Shown here: positions 47,401 to 55,478 of the stretch, piece by piece | How positions within the stretch are numbered: position 1 is the first letter of the stretch | Layout of the letters: each line of letters opens with the position of its first letter | Source: Planctomycetaceae bacterium | Lineage (GTDB): Bacteria > Planctomycetota > Phycisphaerae > Tepidisphaerales > Tepidisphaeraceae | Assembly (NCBI GenBank): GCA_027487775.1 | Contig: JAIYCY010000022.1 | Coordinates: 40,260 to 104,259, forward strand | Length of the DNA: 64,000 nt | Reading direction: 5' to 3' | Made by a program: the position numbers and the translations under genes | Notes under the pieces: generated by a model | Told to the model about the DNA's origin: nothing | The model's input: the letters and a program-made list of their open reading frames with translations, nothing else | The model's database searches: none

Positions 47401-48540
47401 GTGTCCCACATGACCGGCACTCACCAACCACTCAACCCTCGCATCGGACCCATCACCCTCGATGCGCCCTTCTGCCAGGCCGGACTCGCAGGCTACTCTG
47501 ACCGCGCCATGCGCGTCGTCGCTCGCAGACGCGGCTGCCCATACGCTGTCACCGAAGCACTCCTCGACACCGTCCTCCTACAGGGCGGAAAAGGACTCGC
47601 CAACTCCATCGATATCAACGATCAAGACCACCCCTGCGCAGGTCAAGTCATCGGCAGCGATCCCGATACCGTCGCGCCCGCAGCTCGCATCCTCCACCAG
47701 GCCGGATACGACGTCATCGATCTCAACTTCGCCTGCCCCGTCAAAAAGATCAAAAACAAAGCACGCGGCGGCCACATGCTCCGCGACGTACCACGCGGCC
47801 TCGCCATCCTTCGCGCCGTCCGCGACGCTCTCCCACACGCCACCCTCACCGTCAGCCTACGCCGCGCTTTCGACGATCAACCCGATTCACAACACAACCT
47901 CTTCCTGCTCTGCAACGAAATCTGGAAACTCAACTACGCCGCCGTCCGTGTACACGCTCGCACCGTCGAACAAAAATACGCCGGACACGCCGACTGGAAC
48001 ATCTTCCATCAACTCCGAAACCATTACCCCAACCGCACGCTCATCGGCTCAGGCGACATCTTCTCCGCCGCAGACGCCGTCCGCATGCTCCGAACCACAC
48101 CCGTCGATATCGTCTGGATCGCACGCGGCGCCATCGGTAATCCCTGGATCTTCTCCCAGGCCCGCGCGCTTCTCAGCACCAACCTCACCTCACCCACCGA
48201 CCACGACCTCCACGCCCTCATCCACCCTCCCACCCTCCACCAACAACGCGACGCACTCGCCGAACATTTCGACATCGCCATGCACATCCACGGCGAATCC
48301 CTCGCCGGTCGTCGCATGCGGAAAATGGGCATCAAATACGCCCGATTCCACCCCAACGCCCCCGACGTCAAACAAGCCTTCATCAACGTCCGCAGCCTCC
48401 GCGAATGGACCAGCGTCCTCGAACAACACTACCACACCAACGCACCCGGCGTCTGGCCACCCCACAACGCACCCGACGAAGTCAACTCCTCCTGCGAAGA
48501 CAACATCACCCCCGCAGACAACAACATCACCCCCAACTAA
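47401..48540 (+). CDS. dus: tRNA-dihydrouridine synthase
   Basis: A 379-residue FMN-dependent enzyme that reduces uridines in tRNA D-loops. Motifs are AGYSDRAMRVVARRRGC, the catalytic VIDLNFACPVKKIKNKARG (Cys in CPVKK), VRVHARTVEQKYAG and IGSGDIFS, with a C-terminal helical RNA-binding part (MRKMGIKYARFHP). The last 25 or so residues come from a minisatellite that also covers the stop codon. Start: GTG 47401, or ATG 47410 three codons later. It is six bases after sucA, so cotranscription is likely. Which uridine it modifies is not decided. Confidence 0.93.
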   Translation: MSHMTGTHQPLNPRIGPITLDAPFCQAGLAGYSDRAMRVVARRRGCPYAVTEALLDTVLLQGGKGLANSIDINDQDHPCAGQVIGSDPDTVAPAARILHQAGYDVIDLNFACPVKKIKNKARGGHMLRDVPRGLAILRAVRDALPHATLTVSLRRAFDDQPDSQHNLFLLCNEIWKLNYAAVRVHARTVEQKYAGHADWNIFHQLRNHYPNRTLIGSGDIFSAADAVRMLRTTPVDIVWIARGAIGNPWIFSQARALLSTNLTSPTDHDLHALIHPPTLHQQRDALAEHFDIAMHIHGESLAGRRMRKMGIKYARFHPNAPDVKQAFINVRSLREWTSVLEQHYHTNAPGVWPPHNAPDEVNSSCEDNITPADNNITPN

Positions 48541-48629
48541 ACCAACACGTCCTCCAACTAAACCAACACGTCCTGCGCAGACAACAACATCACCCCCAAC
48601 TAAACCAACCCGTCCTGCGCACACAACAA
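48499..48629. repeat. Minisatellite overlapping the dus stop codon
   Basis: CAACTAAACCAAC(A/C)CGTCCT occurs at 48534, 48555 and 48597; a companion unit ACAACATCACCCCC occurs near 48518 and 48583. The first copy contains the dus TAA (48538-48540). The array adds a variable tail to the protein and fills the gap to the next gene. Confidence 0.8.
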
Positions 48630-48686
48630 CCGCTCCCCCCACACCCCACACCCAACACCCCATCCCCCGTCCCCCACACCCTCCGC

Positions 48687-49430
48687 TCAAGCCGCCAGCA
48701 GCTTCGACACCTCCGCCGACTCGATCACACGATCCACCTCATACTTCCCGCCCAACGCCGCCCGCGCGGCCTCGCCCGCCTGAGCATTCACCTGCTCCAA
48801 ATACCGATCTCTCAACTCCCGCGCTCGACGCGCTAGCTCAGGATTCGCCTTCTTCTGCCGCCGCGGCTTCACCACCTTCGCCTCCTGCACCACAACACCA
48901 TTCGCCTGCACCACCACACCACCCGTCGACGCGCCATTCATCAACTGCTGCGCCGTAAAACCACCCACCGGCACGCCCGTCACCACTTGCTGCGCAGCAG
49001 CACCACTCACCTGCGCACCATTCACAACTTGCTGCGCACCATTCACCACCTGCTGCGCAGCAGCACCACTCACCTGCGCACCATTCACCACTTGCTGCGC
49101 ACCCGGCCCGTTCTTCATCGCTGCCATCGCGGCCGCCACCGCCGACTCGGGCGGCCTGCCCCACGACAATCTGCTCTCACTCACCTTCGCCGGCCCAGCC
49201 TGCTGCCTCGACATCGCCATCGCTCGCTCAATCGCCTCCCGGTCCGGCGGACCAAACTGCACCGCCACTCGCTTCGCCTTCTTCACCACCACACCGGCCT
49301 TCTTCTCCATCCCCTCATTCACCCCATTGGCCCCCTGATTCAACATATTCGCTTCCTGATTCATGACTGTTCCTTCCTTCGTCAACACGCCAGTTTCCTT
49401 CGTCAACCCATTTGCTTCATTCGTCAACAT
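48687..49430 (-). CDS. Repeat-rich protein of unknown function
   Basis: A 247-residue protein from MLTNEANGLTKETGV, with AGGGGAAA seven bases upstream; a GTG 13 codons earlier is also possible. The N-terminus is a run of heptads (EANGLTK, ETGVLTK, EGTVMNQ, EANMLNQ, GANGVNE). The middle carries a 21-residue tandem repeat (AQQVVNGAQVSGAAAQQVV), and the C-terminus has a charged helix (ARRARELRDRYLEQVNAQ). No signal peptide or membrane segment is visible. Heptads suggest a coiled coil or disordered tether. The neighbouring DNA has a minisatellite with the same 21-bp period. I recognise no family. Confidence 0.65.
   Translation of the reverse strand: MLTNEANGLTKETGVLTKEGTVMNQEANMLNQGANGVNEGMEKKAGVVVKKAKRVAVQFGPPDREAIERAMAMSRQQAGPAKVSESRLSWGRPPESAVAAAMAAMKNGPGAQQVVNGAQVSGAAAQQVVNGAQQVVNGAQVSGAAAQQVVTGVPVGGFTAQQLMNGASTGGVVVQANGVVVQEAKVVKPRRQKKANPELARRARELRDRYLEQVNAQAGEAARAALGGKYEVDRVIESAEVSKLLAA
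48981..49110. repeat. 63-bp imperfect tandem repeat inside the repeat-rich gene
   Basis: CACCACTTGCTGCGCAGCAG at 48981 recurs, with one change, at 49044, so the unit is 63 bases (3 x 21), and a partial third copy follows. It encodes the AQQVVNGAQVSGAAAQQVV motif on the minus strand and keeps the reading frame. Confidence 0.8.
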
Positions 49431-49509
49431 CTTGATTTCCCCTGTCACACCATTTTCCTCATCATGCACCGATACCCAATGGGTCGGCGAATGCAGGACC
49501 TCACTTAAC

Positions 49510-49797
49510 TCACAAACCGATTTCCCCGCACAGATTCACACGCAACGCCCCGCCCGAATAAAATCGGCGTTTCAACGCAAATAACGCAACGCGAACCTTC
49601 ACCGCGCCGAAGTTTGCCCTCTCCGCGCCGAAGTTTGCCTTCACCGCGCCGAAGTTTGCCTTCACCGCGCCCAAGTTTGCCCTCTCCGCGCCGAAGTTTG
49701 CCTTCACCGTTCGCCGATCGATATCCTTCGCGACCCCAAACCACCCCACCCCGCCCCCGCATACATCTATATAGTGTCCCGATCCCGCGAGCCCCAC
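49510..49797 (-). CDS. Possible small heptad-repeat protein (95 aa), doubtful
   Basis: A GTG-initiated frame runs through the 21-bp array and reads VKANFGA / ERANFGA / VKANFGA style heptads, then a more ordinary C-terminus (FALKRRFYSGG). It has no clear ribosome-binding site. It is listed because its period and strand match the adjacent repeat-rich protein gene, so the two may be parts of one repeat-based family. The array may equally be non-coding. Confidence 0.2.
   Translation of the reverse strand: MGLAGSGHYIDVCGGGVGWFGVAKDIDRRTVKANFGAERANLGAVKANFGAVKANFGAERANFGAVKVRVALFALKRRFYSGGALRVNLCGEIGL
49603..49707. repeat. Five tandem copies of a 21-bp unit
   Basis: CGCGCCGAAGTTTGCCTTCAC, with variant ending CCTCTC or CTTCAC and one CCC for CCG, repeats exactly every 21 bases at 49603, 49624, 49645, 49666 and 49687. 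It begins about 130 bases upstream of the repeat-rich gene on the minus strand. Copies are direct, not inverted, and unlike CRISPR repeats have no spacers. Confidence 0.9.
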
Positions 49798-49803
49798 GCA
49801 CCG

Positions 49804-50021
49804 CGTCGCAGGCGCGACGGCCCGTAGGGTGCGTGCAACGCACCGCGCATATCACCACCCCCACCACACCCCATCACGCCGACAAACGTCGCGCCGCCAA
49901 AGGTGCATTGCATGCACCCCCGCATTGGAGGGAGCGAGTCCCCTCGCTCCGTTGAACGTCCATCGACATCAAGACGCGCAACACCACGATCGAGCCCCCG
50001 CGCGGCGTCGCAGGAGCGACG
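49804..50021. repeat. Array of five short perfect hairpins
   Basis: Dyads with tiny loops lie at 49804-49819 (CGTCGC/GCGACG), 49828-49844 (GGTGCGT/ACGCACC), 49902-49918 (GGTGCAT/ATGCACC), 49931-49950 (GGAGCGAG/CTCGCTCC) and 50006-50021 (CGTCGC/GCGACG). The first and last are near-copies of each other and are followed by the same GGCCC. The stretch holds no supported gene. It could be REP-type palindromic DNA or an RNA-processing zone. Confidence 0.75.
49835..49911. repeat. Dispersed repeat, copy 1
   Basis: GCAACGCACC, then a C/A-rich part, then CACACCCCATC, GTCGCGCCG and GGTGCATTGC. The same blocks, in the same order and nearly the same spacing, occur at 63721-63796. From CACACCCCATC to GGTGCATTGC the two copies align without gaps, with about 36 of 47 positions equal. 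Confidence 0.7.
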
Positions 50022-50055
50022 GCCCTCCAGATCGCAAGACACGCGGATCGGTGGC

Positions 50056-51333
50056 TCAGCGGGCGATTTCGCCGAGGCGGCGGCCTAGGTCGTTGTTCGT
50101 CGGTTGGCCGAGACGCGGGTCGAGCGGGCGGGCGCGGGGATCGGTGGACGCGTCGATGGCTGCGTCGGTGGACGGTTGGCCGTCCTGGGGGATGCGCACG
50201 AGCAGCGACGGGCGCGGGCGGATGACCTCGCGGCCGGTGGCGCGGTCGATGGCACGCAGGCCGTCGGCCTCGCCGTTGGTGAAGTGTTGCGGGTATTGCT
50301 GATACGCGCTCAGCAGGCTGGGGTCGCGGATGTCGATCTGCATCTGCACCAGACGCGTGCGGCCCTGGCGGGTGTTGACCTCGCTGACGGCGTCGTCGCC
50401 GGCGATGGGGATCGTGCTGACGACGACGGAATCGCCCACGCGATCGGTCCGCGGCTGGGCGCTGCCTTCGCCGAGCACGACGGCGGCCTCGGTGGGCCAG
50501 GCGCCGATGCACACACTGCTGACGCTCGGGCCGTGATAGTAGTAGGCCTCGATGCCCATCGCACGAGCCTCCTTCACGCTCTCGACGGCAAGACGCTTGC
50601 GCTCGGGACCGCCGGTGTAGGCGGCGATCTGCAGCGTCCAGTAGCCGTCGGCGCGGACGAGATTCCACTCAACCGGGCCGTCGGGATCAGGCGCGTCGAG
50701 CGGCATGAACAGCGTGGCCGTCAAGAGACGCTTGCCGTCGGGCGCGGTGAGCTGATCGATCTTCTGCTTGTCGGAGCGGGCACGATCGGCATCGGCGCGC
50801 GTGGCACGATCGGCATCGGCGCCGGCCTCGATCGCACGATAGTAGCCGTGATAAATGATGCTGCGCTGGGCGTCGGCATTGTGCACGACATACCAATCAC
50901 GCAGGCCGCTCGTCTGCATCAGCTGATCACGCATGCGACTGGCCCGCTGCACGTGATCGGGGCCGGCGAAGTCGATGCAACTGATGGTGAACCGAGCGCC
51001 TTCAGGAATCTGCGGGCCGGGACGATCCGTGGCCGTGCGACCGGACGATACAGACGAAGCGCTGGGAGAGGCGTTGGGGGATGTGCTGGGAGATGTGCTG
51101 GGAGAGGCGCTCAGCGGGCCGGCGCCGAGATCGCGCGGGGCGGTGTTGTTGGTGGATGTCGTGGTGGATGCGGCGTCTTGTGTTGCGGCGCAGGAGACGA
51201 GAAGCCCACAGCAGGCGAGTAGCCCGCCGAAGGCGAGGACGGCCGAGAGGCGAAGCGAGCTTCGGAGCGTGTGGATCGCGCGGATCGGTCGGAACAGTCG
51301 TGTGATGGACTGCGCGTGGGTGTCGTTCGGCAT
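50056..51333 (-). CDS. Lipoprotein with SPOR-like region
   Basis: A 425-residue protein from MPNDTHAQSI; the ATG at 51333 is preferred to a TTG ten codons upstream. A hydrophobic segment ends in LLVSC (Cys48), a lipobox, followed by a Thr/Ser/Asn-rich linker (about 50-95). The segments around FTISCIDFAGPDHVQRASRM and WTLQIAAYTGGPERKRLAVE, with YYYHGPSVSSVC after the second, resemble duplicated SPOR-type domains that bind denuded peptidoglycan. It is probably an outer-membrane or periplasmic anchor. It follows the GH130 gene by about 100 bases on the same strand. Confidence 0.75.
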   Translation of the reverse strand: MPNDTHAQSITRLFRPIRAIHTLRSSLRLSAVLAFGGLLACCGLLVSCAATQDAASTTTSTNNTAPRDLGAGPLSASPSTSPSTSPNASPSASSVSSGRTATDRPGPQIPEGARFTISCIDFAGPDHVQRASRMRDQLMQTSGLRDWYVVHNADAQRSIIYHGYYRAIEAGADADRATRADADRARSDKQKIDQLTAPDGKRLLTATLFMPLDAPDPDGPVEWNLVRADGYWTLQIAAYTGGPERKRLAVESVKEARAMGIEAYYYHGPSVSSVCIGAWPTEAAVVLGEGSAQPRTDRVGDSVVVSTIPIAGDDAVSEVNTRQGRTRLVQMQIDIRDPSLLSAYQQYPQHFTNGEADGLRAIDRATGREVIRPRPSLLVRIPQDGQPSTDAAIDASTDPRARPLDPRLGQPTNNDLGRRLGEIAR

Positions 51334-51438
51334 GTGAGAGAGGATACCACGTCGGCGGGTCAAATTGCATGGGATGAGTTGGATCGAGCGGGATGTGGAG
51401 AGAGGCTTGGACGAGGAAGCGTGTGAGCGGATGGCGAG

Positions 51439-52893
51439 TCAGGACATGCGGCTCATGAGGCTGGCGAGGTCGACGACGGCGAGCCCGCTGCTTTTGTCGG
51501 CCTGGGCGTAAGGGATGAGGAGGTTCTGTCCGTGGAGCATGGCGCCGCAGGTGTAGACGACATTGGGGACGTAGCCGTTGCGCTCGTCACCGACGGGCGC
51601 GAGCAGCGGCGTGGGGAGATGGGCGATGACTTTGAGCGGATTGTCGAGATCGAGCAGCATGGCGCCGATGGCGTAGGTGCGCATCGGACCGACGCCATGG
51701 GTCAGGAGCAGCCAACCGTCGGGGGTTTCGATGGGCGAGCCGCAATTGCCGATCTGCATCAACTCCCAGGGCAGCCTCGGGGCGGTGAGTCGTTCGGCAC
51801 GTTCCCAGAAGTAGATGGAGTCTGAGGTGCTGATGAAGAGATTCTCTCCGTCGATGCGGCTGCACATCACGTACTTGCCGTGCACGCGTCGAGGGAAGAG
51901 GGCCATGCCTTTGTCGCGCGAGGCGGCACCGTTGAGCGTGTGAATCTCGAAGCGACGAAAGTCATGACAGCACATCATCATGGGGAGCGTGCGGAATCCG
52001 TTGTAGGCGGTGTAGGTGCCGTAATGGTGGACACTGCCGTCGTCGTCGACGAATCGAACCATGCGAAGATCTTCGATGCCGCGCGATTCATCAGCGCTCA
52101 TGGGGAAGATGACGAGCTCGGAGATCGAAGCGCCGGGTTCGAGGTCGATCTGATAGTTGGACTGTGCGAGAAAGATGATGGTGTTGAGGGCCTCGGCTGC
52201 GCCCGTGGCGTCTCGTTGGACGAGTCGGACGGATTCGACGGCGGTGTAGAGTTGTCGAAGTGTGAAGTGGTCAGAGACCAGCGCGGCGACGGCCGAGATG
52301 ATCGAGCGATCGACGGAGAGTTCGATCAGTTTGCGGATGAACAGAGGCAGGTCATAGGTGGCGTCGGGCGAGACGCGGGACCGGCTGAGCTTGTGCGGAA
52401 GCGGATCGGTGGTGATGTGCAGATCGGCACTGACGGTTCCGGTGCGAAAGACAATGGAAGAGACGTGACCTTCGCCGGTGGCGCGAAGACTCATGAGGAA
52501 ACGCACGGTTCCCTCGGGCAAACCGGTTTGATCGGGGTGGATGATGATCGACGGATTGAACAAGGCCGCCGAGTCGATGGCGTACTCCATGGTGAGATAC
52601 GCCCCGGCGAGATGTCGTCGGGACTTGGACCAGTGCGAGTTCCACTCGGCGAGGCCCGCACCCATGCGATAGTGTTCCTCGAAGGTGCGCACGAGCCGGT
52701 CGTGTCGATGCTCGAAGCCGGCGATGACTTCTGCAAGCAGATCGTGGACCGCGTGTTCGGTGAGCAGGCTAAGGCGTTCAAAGAGCGTCAGCACACGCCC
52801 GTGGCTCATGACAAAGGGACGGAGAATGACCCGCTGGTCATCGCCCTCAAAGCGAATCGGAAGCCGTCGGACCGGGGTTTCGTGGGCGAACAT
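51439..52893 (-). CDS. Glycoside hydrolase family 130 protein (phosphorylase-like)
   Basis: A 484-residue protein. GNCGSPIETPDGWLLLTHGV (about 395-414) is the characteristic GH130 block; FNPSIIIHPDQ and RMVRFVDDDG fit the five-bladed propeller. GH130 members are mannoside phosphorylases or related hydrolases, cleaving beta-mannosides with phosphate or water. No signal peptide is present, so it acts in the cytoplasm. The GT4-glycosidase-like gene lies 66 bases upstream on the same strand, a pairing that suggests synthesis and turnover of one oligosaccharide. Substrate is inferred only. Confidence 0.87.
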   Translation of the reverse strand: MFAHETPVRRLPIRFEGDDQRVILRPFVMSHGRVLTLFERLSLLTEHAVHDLLAEVIAGFEHRHDRLVRTFEEHYRMGAGLAEWNSHWSKSRRHLAGAYLTMEYAIDSAALFNPSIIIHPDQTGLPEGTVRFLMSLRATGEGHVSSIVFRTGTVSADLHITTDPLPHKLSRSRVSPDATYDLPLFIRKLIELSVDRSIISAVAALVSDHFTLRQLYTAVESVRLVQRDATGAAEALNTIIFLAQSNYQIDLEPGASISELVIFPMSADESRGIEDLRMVRFVDDDGSVHHYGTYTAYNGFRTLPMMMCCHDFRRFEIHTLNGAASRDKGMALFPRRVHGKYVMCSRIDGENLFISTSDSIYFWERAERLTAPRLPWELMQIGNCGSPIETPDGWLLLTHGVGPMRTYAIGAMLLDLDNPLKVIAHLPTPLLAPVGDERNGYVPNVVYTCGAMLHGQNLLIPYAQADKSSGLAVVDLASLMSRMS

Positions 52894-52959
52894 GGATGTG
52901 ATTCCAGGAGGCGGGATGGTGGGGATGAGAAGGATCGGATGGACGACACGACAGCCGGA

Positions 52960-55281
52960 TCAGGCCAACGACATGTCGCGGGTGGAGGATTCGGAGGAGA
53001 GTTCGTCTGTCGGCAGAACGTGGCTGCGCATGATGTCGAGCATCGCAAGCAGACCGATCAGCCAGGCGAGCGTCGACTCGGCGCCCTCGTTGAGATTCGG
53101 TCCGTCCGGACTGAGTCCGTCGCGACAGCCTCCGGTTTGATAATCGTAGAGACTCAGGCCTGTGTCGTTGTTTCCGGTGAACCAGTCGAGAAACGATCGC
53201 GCGCGGTCGTACCAGACTTCTTCGCCCGTGACACGGTACGCCTCGGCGCAGGCTTCGATGATCGCCATCGCTTCGATCGGCTGTTGATCAAAGCGTGCCC
53301 TGCTGCCGTGTCGGACGAGCCAGCCGTTGTTGCCGATGAGGCTGATGCGGCCCGAATCGTCGATTTGAAGGCGAACGAGCCATTCGAGCGATCGAAGCCC
53401 CTGAGCGAGCATCTCTGGATGTGCACCCTCCTTGGCGAGCAGGATCAAGGCGTGCGGGAGTTTGGCGTTGTCGTAGGTGAGGCTGTCTTCGCACCAGGGC
53501 CAGTCGGCGGATGAATTGGCGCGGAAGGCGTCCATGAGGCGGTTGGAGAGCGTCTCGCGCAATCGCCTTGCAGTGCTGTCGCCGGCAAAGCGGGTGAGAT
53601 ATGCGTGCATGCCGACCAGAGAAAACGCCCAGGCGCGCGGAGAGGTAAAGCTCTCGACCTTTTCAAGCGCGTCATGGAACAATCGAATCGAGAGCGAGAG
53701 GATCGCGTCATTGGGCGCAAGCTGGACCGCAGAGCCGAGCGCCCAGATCGTTCGGCCGTGTACGTCTTCGCTGCCGATCTCCTCGAGCCAACGGCGGTCA
53801 TAACTCAGAAAGTTGCGGAACCGTTGCTGACCGGGATTAAAGGCATGGTGGGTGAACGAGAGGTACTTGTCCGCCAGCGCGAGTGCTGCGTCGTCGCGGG
53901 TCAGATCGTAGTATCGCAGTGCACAGACCAGGGCACGACAATTGTCATCCGTGCAATACCCGTGGTGGCGATTGGGGATGGCGTAGACGGCATGCTGGAG
54001 AATGCCTGTGTCGTCGGTGAGACGTCGGAGGTGGGCGATGTTCACATCGGGAAGCGCTGCGACCTCCGTAGCCTCAGCGCGCACTTCGAGGGTGTGCCGG
54101 GCGTGGCGATTGCGCTCGGTGACGGCTGTCGATGCCAACTCCAGATACGACCGCGCGACTTCCTTCCAGATCATCGGTCGACCGTATTGATACGCCTTGC
54201 GGCGCATCGCCAACTCGGCTACGTCGTCGCCGAGCAACACGTTCACGCACCGTGCCAGCGCGTCCGATTGCCCGAACGGAAAGAGCATGCCCCGCCCATC
54301 GGCGAGCATTTCTTCGGCGTGTCGATAGGGCGTGGAGACGACGGCTTTGCCAGCACCCACCGCATAGGCGAGCGTACCGGAGGTGATCTGCTGAGCGCCT
54401 TCGTAGGGCGTGATGTAAATCTCTGCAACCCCCACATACCGCATGAGCTCTTCGCGCGTGACAAAGCGGTTGTGAAACATGACATGATGATCGAGTTTGA
54501 GACGGTCGACGAGCCTCTCAAGCGAATTGCGATACGCGTTGCCGTCGTTCTTCAGCACGTGCGGATGCGTCGCGCCCAGAACGATGTACACGACATCCGG
54601 ATGAGCCGCGACGATGGCGGGCATCGCACGGATGGCGACTTCGATCCCCTTGCCCGGCGAGAGTAATCCAAAGGTCAGCAGAACGCGCTTGCCCTCCATG
54701 CCAAACTGCTCGGAAAGGGTCCGCGGATTGACGAACGGAACATCGGCGATCCCGTGCGGGATGTATGCAATCTTCTCGGAAGCGACGCCGTAGACCTCGC
54801 TCAGCAATGACGCTCCGATGTGACTCATCACGACGATGCGATCGCTGAGCCGGGCAAGCTCCTTGATGATCGCGCGCTGGCTGTTCGAAGGCTCGCGGAG
54901 CACCGTGTGCAGCGTGGTGATGATCGGCATCCGGAGCGTTTGAGCGAATTCGAGGACCTGCTTGCCGTCCCTTCCGCCGTAGATGCCGAATTCATGCTGC
55001 AGCAGGACGCAGTCGATCTGATTGACGTTCAAAAGATCCGCCGCCGAGATGTATTCGGCGGGCTTGTGCTGGGGGATCTGAAACTTCACCTCGCGCGGAT
55101 AGGCATAGCCCGTGGTGTTGTCGTCGACCGCGATCACGCTGGTCTGCCGATCACCGATCTCCGCAGCGATGGCGTCGCGAAGATCTTTGCTAAACACGGC
55201 GATTCCGCATTGCCGCGGAAAGTAGCTTCCGACGATCGCAGCCGTCTGCGGCGACGCCGGACGGAGAGTTTCGTCAGCCAT
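52960..55281 (-). CDS. GT4 glycosyltransferase fused to a glycosidase-like helical domain
   Basis: A 773-residue protein. ATG 55281 (MADETLRPASPQ, AAGGA about nine bases upstream) is preferred to the upstream frame. The N-terminal part (about 1-390) is a GT-B glycosyltransferase: GSYFPRQCGIAVFSKDL, LTFGLLSPGKGIEVAI and YEGAQQITSGTLAYAVG. The C-terminal 380 residues (HHGYCTDDNCRALVCALRYY, GRTIWALGSA, LPHALILLAKEG) resemble an alpha/alpha-barrel hydrolase or epimerase. The pair may build and trim a glycan. Downstream is the GH130 gene. Cytoplasmic; the sugar is not known. Confidence 0.88.
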   Translation of the reverse strand: MADETLRPASPQTAAIVGSYFPRQCGIAVFSKDLRDAIAAEIGDRQTSVIAVDDNTTGYAYPREVKFQIPQHKPAEYISAADLLNVNQIDCVLLQHEFGIYGGRDGKQVLEFAQTLRMPIITTLHTVLREPSNSQRAIIKELARLSDRIVVMSHIGASLLSEVYGVASEKIAYIPHGIADVPFVNPRTLSEQFGMEGKRVLLTFGLLSPGKGIEVAIRAMPAIVAAHPDVVYIVLGATHPHVLKNDGNAYRNSLERLVDRLKLDHHVMFHNRFVTREELMRYVGVAEIYITPYEGAQQITSGTLAYAVGAGKAVVSTPYRHAEEMLADGRGMLFPFGQSDALARCVNVLLGDDVAELAMRRKAYQYGRPMIWKEVARSYLELASTAVTERNRHARHTLEVRAEATEVAALPDVNIAHLRRLTDDTGILQHAVYAIPNRHHGYCTDDNCRALVCALRYYDLTRDDAALALADKYLSFTHHAFNPGQQRFRNFLSYDRRWLEEIGSEDVHGRTIWALGSAVQLAPNDAILSLSIRLFHDALEKVESFTSPRAWAFSLVGMHAYLTRFAGDSTARRLRETLSNRLMDAFRANSSADWPWCEDSLTYDNAKLPHALILLAKEGAHPEMLAQGLRSLEWLVRLQIDDSGRISLIGNNGWLVRHGSRARFDQQPIEAMAIIEACAEAYRVTGEEVWYDRARSFLDWFTGNNDTGLSLYDYQTGGCRDGLSPDGPNLNEGAESTLAWLIGLLAMLDIMRSHVLPTDELSSESSTRDMSLA

Positions 55282-55478
55282 GGATTGTCCGTCCTTCAGG
55301 TAGGTGCGCGTTCGCACAAAAGGGGCAAGCGTCGAACCGAACGGTCGATGCTCACCGCCACTCCACAGTCTACCCGATCTCCGGAACTTCCGATGTCCAG
55401 AAACACGACAAATCGACATTTAATCAATCAGCCGATTTCCCCTAGTTGGTCCACGTAACGCTACCCACGTCCGGCGGA

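Noticed and set aside
49603..49707. CRISPR array
   Set aside because: Units are contiguous 21-bp copies with no unique spacers, and no cas gene is present.
49614..49955. Plus-strand frame through the 21-bp array (SLPSPRR repeats)
   Set aside because: Pro/Arg-rich repetition follows from the minisatellite; no start signal supports it.
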